Shown: piece after piece, positions 31,375-41,535 of the stretch
Numbering within the stretch: position 1 is the stretch's first letter
How the letters are laid out: the number at the start of each line of letters is the position of its first letter
Origin: Cardiocondyla obscurior
Taxonomy: Eukaryota; Arthropoda; Insecta; Hymenoptera; Formicidae
DNA length: 64,000 nucleotides
Direction of reading: 5' to 3'
NCBI RefSeq assembly: GCF_019399895.1
Contig: NC_091868.1
Span: 1 to 64,000 of the forward strand
The notes under the pieces: model-generated
Database searches by the model: none
Seen by the model: only the letters and a program-made list of their open reading frames with translations
What the model was told of the DNA's origin: nothing
Translations under genes and position numbers: made by a program

Positions 31375-34217
31375 TATTTAGCATCTCCATGACCTTCCTC
31401 CGTAGGTTCCACCTCCATGGCCTCCTGTTCTCCCCTTGTCGGGAGTTGTTGTACAGGCCTTTGAGTGATCGGTTTGTCCACTCTTCCTTTCCTCTTTCTA
31501 GAAGTGCACTTGGCACTGCCCAAGATATGATCTGCCTTTCTATTCAAGTCCCGACAGACCGGACATTTAGGCGAAGAAGAACAGTTCCTTGCTATATGCC
31601 CCGATTCTCCACAACGGTAACAACAACCGGATCTATCTTGAGAATCGGGACATTTTCCAGCCACGTGCCCTTTTTCTAAACATTTGTAACAACGGAGGGG
31701 GCGCGCGTCTAAGAGTTCAACTCTGATGCGAGTCCACCCAACATCCAGACGACCCCCCTCCGTTGCCCTTTTAGCCGCTGCAATGGGGAGTTTGATCCAC
31801 AAAGTCCCCAAACCACCGGGAGGTCTTCGTATGTCTCCTGTGGTTATTTCTCTGGTGTGGCAGCCTCCTTTTTCTGCAACAGCTGTCACTATTTCTTCCT
31901 TACTCAAGGAAGGTTCGAGGCCTTTAATTCTTATTTCCGCCATTAAACATGGGCGGCTAACACGAACATTTTTGCCACCAAGGACTTCTTTGATTCTTGA
32001 TGCTAAAGCATCGGCCTTAGAATCATTTGAAGTCCCTGAAACTTCTATAAGGAAGGCCCCAGACGCAGTAAATCTTGTCTTAACTTTCTCGGCAATTCCA
32101 ACTTCATTGAGCTGAATCTTCTGTCTCACTTCCTTCATAATTTCTGAGTATTGGCCTTCAGGGCAGTTCAACACAACCGCAGAGGACCTGGGCACTCTTC
32201 TTCTTGGCTTCTTCTTCTTTTTCTTTTCCCCTCTTCCCTCCTTTGTGGCCATTTTAGCCGCAGAAGGAAGAGAAGGAAGAATATCTTCCCCCATCTTCTT
32301 AGATTGGGTATTATTTTTCTTTCTTCCACCTCCAGATTTTTGTTCTGGGATGGAAGAAGATGAACCACCTTCTTTGGCAGTTTTCTTTGCTGCTCGCCGT
32401 CCAACGACCTGAGACCATTCAGACTCCTTTGTCGACGATACAGCAGAAGATTTTTCAGCGGAGATATGTTTAACCGCTGACTGTCTTGTAGAAGGAACAT
32501 TTTCCTTTTCACTGACTTTACTCTTGCCAGCAGACGAGGGAAGCGCAGGAGATTTAGTTCTCCTATTTGCCTTCCCTTTGTTTCCCTTGGCACCCCCACC
32601 GGGAACCGGGCGCTCCGTGGAAACGCTTTTTATAGCGTCCACATTTGGGGTGTTATTCCGGGCCCCAGTGGAAGTGCTTTGGGGAACAACCTGTTTGGCG
32701 AAGGTTGCTATCATGCCACCTATCTCCTTTCGTATCTCTTCCGCAAAGAATGAAAGCCTTTTTTCGATCAGGCTCTCAATATCTTTTATAGATTTCACAG
32801 ATGGAGTGTGAGTCTTGGCTATCTCAATACTGGTTTTATCAGAAAGAACCAGGCGGCGTCCTTTAATTGGCGGTCTAACTGCCGGCGGCCAATCTTCTTT
32901 AGATGATAATACTTCCTTGAAAGAGAGAGGCTCACCGGCCTCAATCACTTCCATTTCTACATCATCCATTTCCTCACTTATCGCCTTTTGCGTTTTAAGT
33001 GGAGGAGGCATATATTCTGCATCTCTGGATGCCTTGAGTTCCTCGATTTCTTTTCGCAAAGACGCAGCTTCAACTTTAAGTCTTTCGACCTCAGATTGGT
33101 CAACTTTCTGACCTTTAGTCTCTGTGAGGGGCGCTTTACATACTAGAGCATCTGTCCCTACTTTGATCTTGAGGGCCGCTTCTCTTAAAATTCTTACGAA
33201 TCCGCCCTTCAAATTGGTGGACTTTTTAGCCACTTGTTCAACCTGTTGGGCGGTTCGCAGAACCTCGGCAATTATGTCTCGAGAAGGAAGGTTAGACATT
33301 TCTTCTCCAAGTCTTTCCGCCATTTTTGAGCCTTTTTTGCCCTCAAATTCGGAAGGGTCATAATTACCCTTCGCAATTTCCTTCGCAGTTTTAATTTCTT
33401 CGCGAATCCTTCCTAATTCCTCTTTTGCTGCTTTTATAGCAAGGATCTCAACCCCTTTACCTGTTACTATGGGGCGTCCACGTTTTTTCTTTTGGCTCTC
33501 AAATAAATTATCTTCTGATGAAGAAAAAGAGCAGTCCATTCGTGTCATGACTCGGCGAGCCTTTGAGTCGACTTCGCGAGTATTTCTTTTCCTCGTTCTT
33601 TTTGATGCCCCTGACGCAGTAGTGCGAATAGAAGCATCTGAAGCGTTGGAGGAATCCAAACTTATAACGTCGGTGTTGGCGTTTTCGTCGCAAAACGCAT
33701 TGTCTGCGGATGTTTGCAGCAACGCGCCTCGAGCGTCATCCTCTGTTGCCGTTGTCACACCAGCTTCTGATTGCGCAGCTGGTGGTGGAGAACCCGCATG
33801 TGGCCTTATTTGTTTAAAAGAAATCGCCGATGTCATTGGCAGATTTCTATTTGTTGCCTGGCCAGTCTGCGTCCTACATTTAGGGCCTACTTTCTTTCTA
33901 CCCTTCGCTTTTTTAACAATCTCCATTCCGATTACTTGAGGGAGTTTCATATACTCCCCGTCTGTATCGGTGAATGGAGCAACATTCTCAGCCAATTCTT
34001 CGTCTAAGAGATAATGGCCTCGATCCTCGTAATCGGATCGGTCTCTGTTCATCGCAGAGGCATTTTCCCCGGCTGCCCCTGCGGAGCAAGCAGCCGGTAG
34101 CCCGTCGTACGATGACGACGAAGGGAGAGCCGGGACGGCACTCTCCCTCCGCCGACCCCTGGCCGTCCGAACGACCTGGGATGGTAGTGGTTCTCCTTTA
34201 TTGCTACTCATATCCAT
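31374..34217 (-). CDS. Element A ORF1, gag-like nucleic-acid-binding protein (947 codons)
   Basis: Intact. The N-terminus carries the family block LPSQVVRTARGRRRESAVPA. An AT-hook-like KKRGRP lies near residue 245. A short coiled coil (VERLKVEAASLRKEIEELKAS) is near residue 375, and the family motif WPPAVRPPIKG near 445. A Lys-rich stretch precedes KPRRRVPRSSAVVLNCPEG. Three CCHC knuckles (CYKCLEKGHVAGKC, CYRCGESGHIARNC, CPVCRDLNRKADHILGSAKC) occupy about 842-905. R1-clade ORF1 proteins bind element RNA and direct RNP targeting to telomeres. MSSNK, two codons in, is an alternative start. The stop overlaps the ORF2 start as UAAUG. Confidence 0.9.
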   Translation of the reverse strand: MDMSSNKGEPLPSQVVRTARGRRRESAVPALPSSSSYDGLPAACSAGAAGENASAMNRDRSDYEDRGHYLLDEELAENVAPFTDTDGEYMKLPQVIGMEIVKKAKGRKKVGPKCRTQTGQATNRNLPMTSAISFKQIRPHAGSPPPAAQSEAGVTTATEDDARGALLQTSADNAFCDENANTDVISLDSSNASDASIRTTASGASKRTRKRNTREVDSKARRVMTRMDCSFSSSEDNLFESQKKKRGRPIVTGKGVEILAIKAAKEELGRIREEIKTAKEIAKGNYDPSEFEGKKGSKMAERLGEEMSNLPSRDIIAEVLRTAQQVEQVAKKSTNLKGGFVRILREAALKIKVGTDALVCKAPLTETKGQKVDQSEVERLKVEAASLRKEIEELKASRDAEYMPPPLKTQKAISEEMDDVEMEVIEAGEPLSFKEVLSSKEDWPPAVRPPIKGRRLVLSDKTSIEIAKTHTPSVKSIKDIESLIEKRLSFFAEEIRKEIGGMIATFAKQVVPQSTSTGARNNTPNVDAIKSVSTERPVPGGGAKGNKGKANRRTKSPALPSSAGKSKVSEKENVPSTRQSAVKHISAEKSSAVSSTKESEWSQVVGRRAAKKTAKEGGSSSSIPEQKSGGGRKKNNTQSKKMGEDILPSLPSAAKMATKEGRGEKKKKKKPRRRVPRSSAVVLNCPEGQYSEIMKEVRQKIQLNEVGIAEKVKTRFTASGAFLIEVSGTSNDSKADALASRIKEVLGGKNVRVSRPCLMAEIRIKGLEPSLSKEEIVTAVAEKGGCHTREITTGDIRRPPGGLGTLWIKLPIAAAKRATEGGRLDVGWTRIRVELLDARPLRCYKCLEKGHVAGKCPDSQDRSGCCYRCGESGHIARNCSSSPKCPVCRDLNRKADHILGSAKCTSRKRKGRVDKPITQRPVQQLPTRGEQEAMEVEPTEEGHGDAK

Positions 34218-34570
34218 GTTTAGTTATAAAATGGTTTGTGTAGGGTTTTCCTTCCCCTAGGCCGGTTGGGTGCCATCCCTGACGACCCCGGCCTGGCCGA
34301 CTCCTTAAACTCGCGGCGCGTGGGCCCCGCCTCGGAATATGTCCGAGCGGCCCCACGCCCGCCCACACAGCTCCGAAGAGCACAGGAATAGGAAGGAAGG
34401 AAGGAAGGAAAGGAAGGAATAAGAGAAAAACAAAAAATATAAAAAAACAAAATAAACATAAAAACACAAAACAAAAAATCCCCTTAAACCCCCCAAAAAC
34501 CCTCCCCCCATAACCCCCCATTCCCCACACCTTGCCGGAGGGAGGTCTTAGACCATCCCCTAACGACCCC

Positions 34571-34741
34571 GGCGGGCCGGGCGTTTGAATTCCGGGTCGC
34601 CATCCCTTACCACCTTGGGGGGAATAATACCCACCCTCTCGGCGAAGTGGTCGCCGGGCTCAGGGAACACCTCCGGGAACGCCAAGTCCCGTACCGCGGA
34701 TCCCAGCCCTGAGAAGGACTGTTCACCGCGGCCCCTGAAGG
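34571..34741 (-). promoter_or_regulatory. 5' UTR structured module, element A (one copy)
   Basis: The module has an outer stem CCGCGG/CCGCGG, an inner stem CAGTCC/GGGCTG with one wobble, the hairpin CGGCGA-AGTGG-TCGCCG, and the shared block TTCCCCCCAAGGTGGTAAGG on the sense strand. The stems differ in sequence from those of B-E but keep pairing. Confidence 0.65.
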
Positions 34742-34924
34742 TTTGTACCTCCCACGGCTCGAGTACATGCTGTACTCGAAGTGCAATGCCAGGGAGGTAC
34801 TGTGCGCTCTTAGTAGGACCGAACCTCCCCCCCCCCCTCCCCTAAGTCCCAGGTACTGCCCCAGCGGATCGTTGATTCGATCCCTTAAGCCCCCTCACCA
34901 CGACAAGGTGGCGCACTACGAAGA

Positions 34925-35027
34925 ACCTAACCTAACCTAACCTAACCTAACCTAACCTAACCTAACCTAACCTAACCTAACCTAACCTAACCTAACCTAA
35001 CCTAACCTAACCTAACCTAACCTAACC
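34925..35027 (-). repeat. Telomeric (TTAGG)n array between A and B
   Basis: About 20 perfect CCTAA units on the plus strand, the longest perfect telomeric stretch in the window. The G-rich strand is the minus strand, the same as the sense strand of the elements. Confidence 0.98.
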
Positions 35028-35047
35028 TTTTTTTTTTTTTTTTTTTT

Positions 35048-35156
35048 ACGACGGGAAATGCACTCTTTACGCATCCCCCTTTCTCTGGGGGTATGTGGGG
35101 GTCGGGTCTTATGGCTCGCTATTCGAGGCCTGCCCACTACCCACTAAAACCCGTCG
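35048..35156 (-). promoter_or_regulatory. 3'-terminal RNA fold, element B
   Basis: The closing stem is CGACGGG (35,049-35,055) with CCCGTCG (35,150-35,156). Inside are the hairpin ATGC-ACTCTTTAC-GCAT and the stem CCCCC/GGGGG. The positions match A, C, D and F but the sequences differ compensatorily. Confidence 0.8.
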
Positions 35157-35396
35157 GGGCTCTTGCCCAGTGCGCTTGACTCTGAAGAGAGGCGAGGGTT
35201 TGCGGAGCATTTCATCTCGTCCCTCTCTTCCGCACTAAGTCCGCCGTTGATACGGACTCTACTTCTAGGCATTATCTTGCCGTACTTGTGTCGTTGACTC
35301 GACTTCTTCGAAGGAGTATATCTTCTTTAGGCTTCTTCTTTAAGGTGTCCTGTGAAACTACGGGGAGGGAGGAGTACTAGTCCCTCCCCGCGTTGG
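35157..35396 (-). other. 3' UTR of element B
   Basis: Noncoding, hairpin-rich. It ends at the ORF2 stop. Apart from further stem-loops (for example GAGAGG/CCTCTC near 35,190-35,230) nothing else is seen. Confidence 0.5.
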
Positions 35397-38300
35397 TCAT
35401 CTCTGTGTCCTTGAAGGGGACACTGAAGAGGAGTGTCTCGAGAGACCTCCTGTGGTGGGTCTTGGTCTTAAGACCCTTGTACTTGTTTGTGCAGCTTGCA
35501 CTGAGGCATGATGGTCCTGTGTTCTGCCTCTATTTCGCCTTCTAACAGGGGCGTCAATAGCCTGAGCTTGATGCTCCCTTTCCCTTTCGCTGTCTTCTTT
35601 TTGTTGCATGACGGCGTTGCAAAATTGCATGAACGCCAACCATACTTCTTCACTTTCTACAGCATTCTTCATAATACTTGGCAGGGATAGATCTTGTCCT
35701 GCAACGTCGATGAGCGCTTGTCGCTCTACTGCCCAGGCTGGACACACTGCTAAAGTGTGTTGGGCGTGATCTACTGCATCATCATCGCAGTGATGACAGA
35801 TTGCCGATGTCTCCTTTCCTATCCTATGAAGGTAGGAGGCAAAACAGCCATGCCCGGTGATAATTTGGGATGTCCAAAAGGACAACACTCCTTTCCAACC
35901 TTGTCGATCCATCCAGTCATTGATGACTGGAACTATCGCTGATAAAGTACGCTGGCCGTAGTTTGATGAACTGGCGAGCCTACTCTTCCACTCTTCGATG
36001 GTGATCTTCCTGTGCCTCTGTCTGATGCGAGTTTTTTGGGCCGCAGTAGGCACGATTCCTCTAGTCTTCAAAATCTGGAAGCTCTGGAAGGTGTTGAGAA
36101 ATTCAATCGCCGTAATGTCTACCGGCGGGAGACATGCAATTAATGCCGCCGCAGGTCTAGCCACGGTTCGATATAACCTGGCTGTTCTTGTCGCCACTAG
36201 ATGAAAGGCGACCTCTAACTCTTTTTGGCCATTCTTGTTAATGGCCAAGTCCTTGGCCCATACGGGCGCTGCGTACAGCGCGATGGCTCTAATAGTGTTG
36301 GCGTATAAACGCCTCGCTGCAGCGCTGGGGCCTCCTAAGTTAGGTAATATACCTCGTAGAGAATGGGACTTCTCTTTAACCTTACGCGCAATTTCCTTAA
36401 AATGAAGGCTAAAAGACCATCTGTGATCCAGCAATAATCCTAAGTACTTAAGTTTTCTATCTATCTGTACCACCGATGAACCTATCATAATTCTTGTGTT
36501 AAGAGGAGGTTGAAGACCTCCTGACTTTCCGGAAAAGACTATTACTTCCGTCTTCTCTGAGGCTACATGCAGACCTAAACTACCTATAGACTTAAGAACT
36601 GAGTCTACCGCTATCTCGTTCCTAGTTCGCGCCTCTCTCCAATCCTTGCCCCCGGATAAAATTAAAGTGTCGTCTGCGTAGCAAACGACATTACTATGGG
36701 GCGGAAGCGCAGAGGAAAGTACTATGTCATATCCTAAGTTCCACAGACATGGCCCAAGGACAGAACCTTGAGGCACGCCTCGCTGTATCTTTCTCTCTTG
36801 CATGCTACCTTCCTGATCCTTGTACATAATCCACCTATCTGATAAGTAACTGTGTAATATACTAGCTAAATATCTAGGAACTCGATGACGATTGAAAGCC
36901 GTTCTAATACTTTCCCAAGGGAGGGAGTTAAATGCATTGGATACGTCTATGGATGTAGCCAACGCAACTCCCCCCTGGGAAGTATATTCATCCGAGAACT
37001 CCCTAACCCGTATGATCGCATTTACGGTAGACATACCGGTTCTGAAACCGTATTGCGCGCGACTTATGTCAAAGTCTCCACTCTTGAGATGTTGGGCGAG
37101 GCGATTTACAAGTATTCTCTCAAGGAGTTTTCCTGCCTCGTCTAACAGGCATATGGGACGATATGCCGAAGGAGAATCTTCCGCTTTACCTTTCTTTCTC
37201 AATAAGACTAACTTAGCCTTCTTCCATGTAGACGGAAAGACACCTCGTTGCAGACAACTGTTAAACAGTTGAGTCATATGTCCCTGCAGATCCTTTAAGG
37301 CCAGCTTCCATATGCCTTTTGTAAGGCCGTCTGGTCCTGGGGCCGTATTTCCTCTAAGGCCTCTTTTTGCCGCACATATGAATTCCTCTTCACTGATGTT
37401 TAAGTCCGCGTTCCAATCAGATTCTGCGTCACCTCCGTCTCGACTACTTCTATTATCCTCGCGATCGTCCAGTGGGAAAAGTGTATTTATCACCTCCACC
37501 AAGAATCGCGAATCTAACGTTTCAGTGATCGGTGGAGCCATTGGTTTGAGCTTTTTACAGACTATTCTGTATGCTCGGCCCCACGGATCTTCATCTAAGT
37601 CCTGTATGAGTTCGCTCCAGGACTTCTCTTTGGCCTTCTTGATTTCGACCCGAAGAGTTTTTCTCACCTCTTTGTACTCCGCTAAAGCTTCGATTCTTCT
37701 GGCTTGATTATTCCTGCTGCGGGTAACTTTTCTGCTTGCTCTAATTACATCTTGACGTAATGATGCGATGTGGTCCGTCCACCAGTACATAGATCTCCTA
37801 AGTTTACGCCGTACTCGTGGCATTGATGCGTCACAAGCCTGCGTAATAGTGTCGATGATCCACTGGAGTTGTACTTCCGGGCTGTCGTCGTCATCCGCAG
37901 TGTTGGCGCTTTCTTTGGTGAAAAGAGAAGCCGCAACAGAGGCCCTGAAGGCATCTTCGTCCACTTTACGAACTGCCCATCTGCGTTCTTGAACTCGGGC
38001 ACGGTGAGAAGGAAGGTTTAGATACACCAAGATGTATCTGTGATCTGAAAGATGTTCTAAATCACTGGATACCTTCCAGCTTGATACCATCTGTGCCGCC
38101 GCAGGGGAGGCCCAGGTCAAGTCAATTATTGACTCTCCCTGCGGACGGACACACGTTGACGTACTTCCTCTGTTTAGTAGAATTAAGTCAAGACTCGCGG
38201 CCCATCTTTCAACTATGTTGCCTTTGCCATTTGTGCGCAAAGAGCCCCAACTTTGACTCCAAGCGTTGAAATCGCCTGCGACTATAATCGGTACGCCATG

Positions 38301-38645
38301 TAAATATCTAATATAAATACTTATATCATCCAGCCATTGTTCGAACTCAACTAAAGTACAGGAAGGCGGAAGATAGACTCCGATGACCACAATTGATCCC
38401 CATTTTGCTGCGACAAAGTGTTGCCCACTCTTCAGGGGGGCGCATGGAGGAAGACCTGGTTTCCATCTCCATGTGATGGCCACTGATTGAAGTTCATCAC
38501 CGGTCCAGCAAGGATGTTCTTGGGGGATATTGCTTGGTTCAGCGATCACCGCAAATATAAATTTATGCTCCGCCATAGTTTGTAGGAGCAAGTCCTGAGC
38601 GCCGCGGGAGCGCCCGACATTTGCTTGTATCAGGCGTAGGGCCAT
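35397..38645 (-). CDS. Element B ORF2, endonuclease-reverse transcriptase, intact (1,082 codons)
   Basis: The AP-type endonuclease spans about residues 1-220, with catalytic Asn9, Glu36, the GDFNAW motif at 124-129, IIDLTWASP and LSDHRY. The RT spans about 440-760, with NTAPGPDG, ICLLDEAGKLLE, YGFRTGMST, TSIDVSNAFNSLPW, GVPQGSVLGP and catalytic YADD near 653. The C-terminal knuckle CHHC-x9-H-x4-C is near 948-967. The length is typical of TRAS/SART ORF2. The endonuclease would nick telomeric repeat and prime reverse transcription there. The start is the ATG directly after the ORF1 stop (UAAAUG), with no overlap. Confidence 0.95.
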   Translation of the reverse strand: MALRLIQANVGRSRGAQDLLLQTMAEHKFIFAVIAEPSNIPQEHPCWTGDELQSVAITWRWKPGLPPCAPLKSGQHFVAAKWGSIVVIGVYLPPSCTLVEFEQWLDDISIYIRYLHGVPIIVAGDFNAWSQSWGSLRTNGKGNIVERWAASLDLILLNRGSTSTCVRPQGESIIDLTWASPAAAQMVSSWKVSSDLEHLSDHRYILVYLNLPSHRARVQERRWAVRKVDEDAFRASVAASLFTKESANTADDDDSPEVQLQWIIDTITQACDASMPRVRRKLRRSMYWWTDHIASLRQDVIRASRKVTRSRNNQARRIEALAEYKEVRKTLRVEIKKAKEKSWSELIQDLDEDPWGRAYRIVCKKLKPMAPPITETLDSRFLVEVINTLFPLDDREDNRSSRDGGDAESDWNADLNISEEEFICAAKRGLRGNTAPGPDGLTKGIWKLALKDLQGHMTQLFNSCLQRGVFPSTWKKAKLVLLRKKGKAEDSPSAYRPICLLDEAGKLLERILVNRLAQHLKSGDFDISRAQYGFRTGMSTVNAIIRVREFSDEYTSQGGVALATSIDVSNAFNSLPWESIRTAFNRHRVPRYLASILHSYLSDRWIMYKDQEGSMQERKIQRGVPQGSVLGPCLWNLGYDIVLSSALPPHSNVVCYADDTLILSGGKDWREARTRNEIAVDSVLKSIGSLGLHVASEKTEVIVFSGKSGGLQPPLNTRIMIGSSVVQIDRKLKYLGLLLDHRWSFSLHFKEIARKVKEKSHSLRGILPNLGGPSAAARRLYANTIRAIALYAAPVWAKDLAINKNGQKELEVAFHLVATRTARLYRTVARPAAALIACLPPVDITAIEFLNTFQSFQILKTRGIVPTAAQKTRIRQRHRKITIEEWKSRLASSSNYGQRTLSAIVPVINDWMDRQGWKGVLSFWTSQIITGHGCFASYLHRIGKETSAICHHCDDDAVDHAQHTLAVCPAWAVERQALIDVAGQDLSLPSIMKNAVESEEVWLAFMQFCNAVMQQKEDSEREREHQAQAIDAPVRRRNRGRTQDHHASVQAAQTSTRVLRPRPTTGGLSRHSSSVSPSRTQR

Positions 38646-41535
38646 TTACATGTATCCCGCTTGCCCCTCCTCCGGGGGATCCACTTCCATCCTTCTATCG
38701 TCAGTCTGTTTGCTAACGAAAGGCTTTTTAGTACGCTGCGGGAGAGGAGGAGGATTTACATTGCTCTCCTCTGTTGCGTCTCTCTTACCTCTTCGTACTT
38801 GCGTCGTACATTGTGAGCTGCCCAGTACATGATTTGATTTTCTGTTCAAGTCTGAACAGATTGGACACTTAGGTGGCGCTCTACACTCTTTGGCGAAATG
38901 ATCTTTCCCTCCGCACCTGTAGCATCTATTTGACCTATCGTCGGTTTCCGGACATCTACTAGCTACGTGCCCTTTTTGTAGGCACTTAAAACATCTAAGA
39001 GGACGTGCCTCTAATAAGTCTATTTTAACCCGCGTCCATCCTATGTCTAAGGTGCCTTTATTCGTAGCTTTTTTAGCCGCCACGAGCGGGACTCTTAGCC
39101 ATAGACTTCCTAGGCCTCCAGGAAAACATCTTATATCGCCGGCCTGTATCTCGGAGTCTAAACATTCTCCTTTTCTAGCTACGGCGCTCACAACCTCTGA
39201 TACAGTTAACGATGGCTCCAAGCCACGTACTCGAATCTCTGCTTTCTTGATTGGGCGATCCACGCGAACACCTTCTCTGTCGCGTAGTAAATCTTCCAAA
39301 CGAGCCGCAAAGGCATCTGCCTGAGTAGAACTATTTTCACCCGAGACTTCAAACAATAAAGCCCCGGTTGCGGTAAAACGAGTCTTCACTTTATCCTCAA
39401 TCCCTACGTCTGCTAACTTAATTTTTTGTTTTGCCTCGGTCAAGATCTTAGGCATATCTTTTTTCGGACAAGACAAAACCACCGCTGAAGACTTAGGGAT
39501 GCGTCTTCTATTCCTTTTTCTATTCTTCTTTGAAGAGGACGCAGAAATAGGCTGTGTCGCCTTTTATTATTTTCCCTGCCTTTTTGCCGCCAGAAACTAT
39601 TTTATTTAAAGTTCCGGGGACTGAAGTAGGGACAACAGCCTTTGTTGCCTGTCTCGTTTGCTTGGCGGCTTTCCTACCAAGAACTTGCGTCCACTGTGCT
39701 TCCGCAGGTTGACTCCGATTCTCGCCACTTGTCTTGTTGTTTGAAGACTGTGGTTTACTTGATGTTGATGAAGGAGGGTCAGAAGTTACAGCCTTTTGAC
39801 CCTTCAATTTATCCTTTTTGGATAAACTAGTCTCCCGTCTATTCGATGTGCTACCTCCTCGTTTACTTGATGTACTAACGTCCCGTTTTCTTGATGCGCT
39901 TACCTTTCTTTTTTCTTTTTCAGGAATAGAGCAGCCTGTAGTTCCACTTTTGGTGATGGATTCAACAGGAGCGCTTGTTAGTGCTCTGTCCGAAGAAATA
40001 AGGGAGATCATTTGTTCTTTGAATGAGGCAAACATCTCCTGCATCTGCATTCTCATAGTTTTAGCGAAAACTGTAAGCTTCATGTCGATGATACTTTCCA
40101 CATCCTTGTCTGTTTGTTTACAGCGAGAAGAACGAGAAGGATTGCTCCTTTTCGGTATTACTTCTTCGTCATCCGTCAAGACCCGACTCTTCCCTTGTAT
40201 TGCTGGCCTAACAGCCGGTGGCCATTCTTCCCTAGGAGGAAGAATCACAGATGGAGGTGGAGGATCGGGTGTAGAGTCCACGTCCATAGGTTGTTCTACG
40301 ATGTCTTCGTCTCCTCCGCACACAGAAGGAGGTGGCGGTGGAGGAGGCATGATGGCTGCTTCTTTAGATCTTCGCAGTTCTTCCTTAAGCCTATGTACTT
40401 CCGATCTTAAGTGTTCGACTTCTTGCGCGTCCGTGTTTTCTGACGGGAGAGCCTTTTTAGAGATGGCATCGATCCCGACCTCTATTTTTAGCGCCGATTC
40501 TCTTAATGATCGGATGAATCCGCCTTTGAGGTTGCTTGATTTGAGTGCAACTTCTTCTACTTTTTTCGCAGATTGCAAAATGTCGGTGACTAAGGCCCGG
40601 ATGGGCATGTCCGCCGACTCTTCTTCAAGTCTCTCAGTCATCTCGGTACGTTTTTTACCTCGAAAACTTGCCGGGTCATATCCGCCTTCGGCAATCTTCT
40701 TCATAACTTGAATCTCTTCCTCAAGAGATTTCAGTTCCATCTTCTTTTCTTGAATGGCGCGAATTTCTACGCCTTTTCCCGTGACAATTGGGCGACCACG
40801 TTTGTCTTTTCGGCCCTCTCGATTAAGAGAGTCCACTACCAGAAGATCATCTTCAGAAGAAGATATAACTTGCGTCCGAGAAGAAGATATAACTTGCGTC
40901 CGAGTCGTCTTGCGCTTGGTTTGCCTCTCAGTTTGCCTACGGGTGCGTTTGGCAGCGCCAGACGCGTTAGTCCTAATGGAGGCGTTGGAGGAATCCGTAC
41001 CAAGTGGTCCTTCTTCGTAGTCGAAAATCTCCAAGTCCGACGACCAACGGGAGAATCTGCCTTCGTCCTCTTCAGTAACTGCCGGAGTAGCAGAAACGCC
41101 AGCTTCGGCTGTGTCCGACTCGCGTGGTGGTGGCGGCGGAGATCCATCGATGGGCCTAATACAGCCAAATGGAACCGTTTGGTTTGACGGCTGTTTAGTT
41201 TTACTTTTTGGCCCAATCATCTTCTTGGTTTTTGAGCCCTGTCGCGTCTTGTTCGCTTGCTTCACTGTCTTCATATCGACAATCTGCGGGAGCTTGAGAA
41301 ACTCGCCCTCAGTGTCGCTTGTGAAGGGAGCGCGATCACTAATAACTCCACTGTTTGTGGATAAAGCTGCATTCGTCGCAGGCATATTTTCTGCAACCAC
41401 CCCTGCGGTGCAAGTGGCTGTTAGCCCGTCGTGCGATGACGACATAGGGGGAGCCGGGACGGTACCCCCCCCACGCCGGTCCCTGAGGGTCCGAATCCCC
41501 TGGGACGGTAGGTCTCCTTTTCCGTAATTAGACAT
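38646..41535 (-). pseudogene. Element B ORF1, gag-like, one frameshift near 39,560
   Basis: The first frame runs 41,535-39,520 and carries LPSQGIRTLRDRRGG, DKRGRPIVTGKG (AT-hook-like), a coiled coil before MPPPPPPP, and the motif WPPAVRPAIQG. A single indel lies in an A-rich stretch near 39,560. The second frame (from 39,482) continues with VVLSCPKKDMPK, the RNA-binding-like middle and three knuckles (CFKCLQKGHVASRC, CYRCGGKDHFAKEC, CPICSDLNRKSNHVLGSSQC). Homology with A joins the two parts directly, so this is one gene with one lesion. The indel sits in a homopolymer and may be a sequencing error. Confidence 0.88.

Larger units (their letters stand above)
27684..34924 (-). mobile_element. 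Telomeric non-LTR retrotransposon A (R1 clade, TRAS/SART type)
   Basis: A full-length minus-strand element: 5' UTR 34,924-34,218, ORF1, ORF2, 3' UTR 28,182-27,711 and poly(A) 27,710-27,684. Its 5' end abuts the telomeric array at 34,925. ORF1 is intact; ORF2 is broken. The coding group is shared with B and D, while the purine-rich block in its 5' UTR (GGAAGGAAGGAAGG near 34,393) is shared with C and E. Confidence 0.92.

Noticed and set aside
39818..40711. 297-codon plus-strand ORF and other plus-strand ORFs over elements A-E
   Set aside because: All lie antisense to conserved ORF1/ORF2 sequence in GC-rich DNA and have no family similarity.
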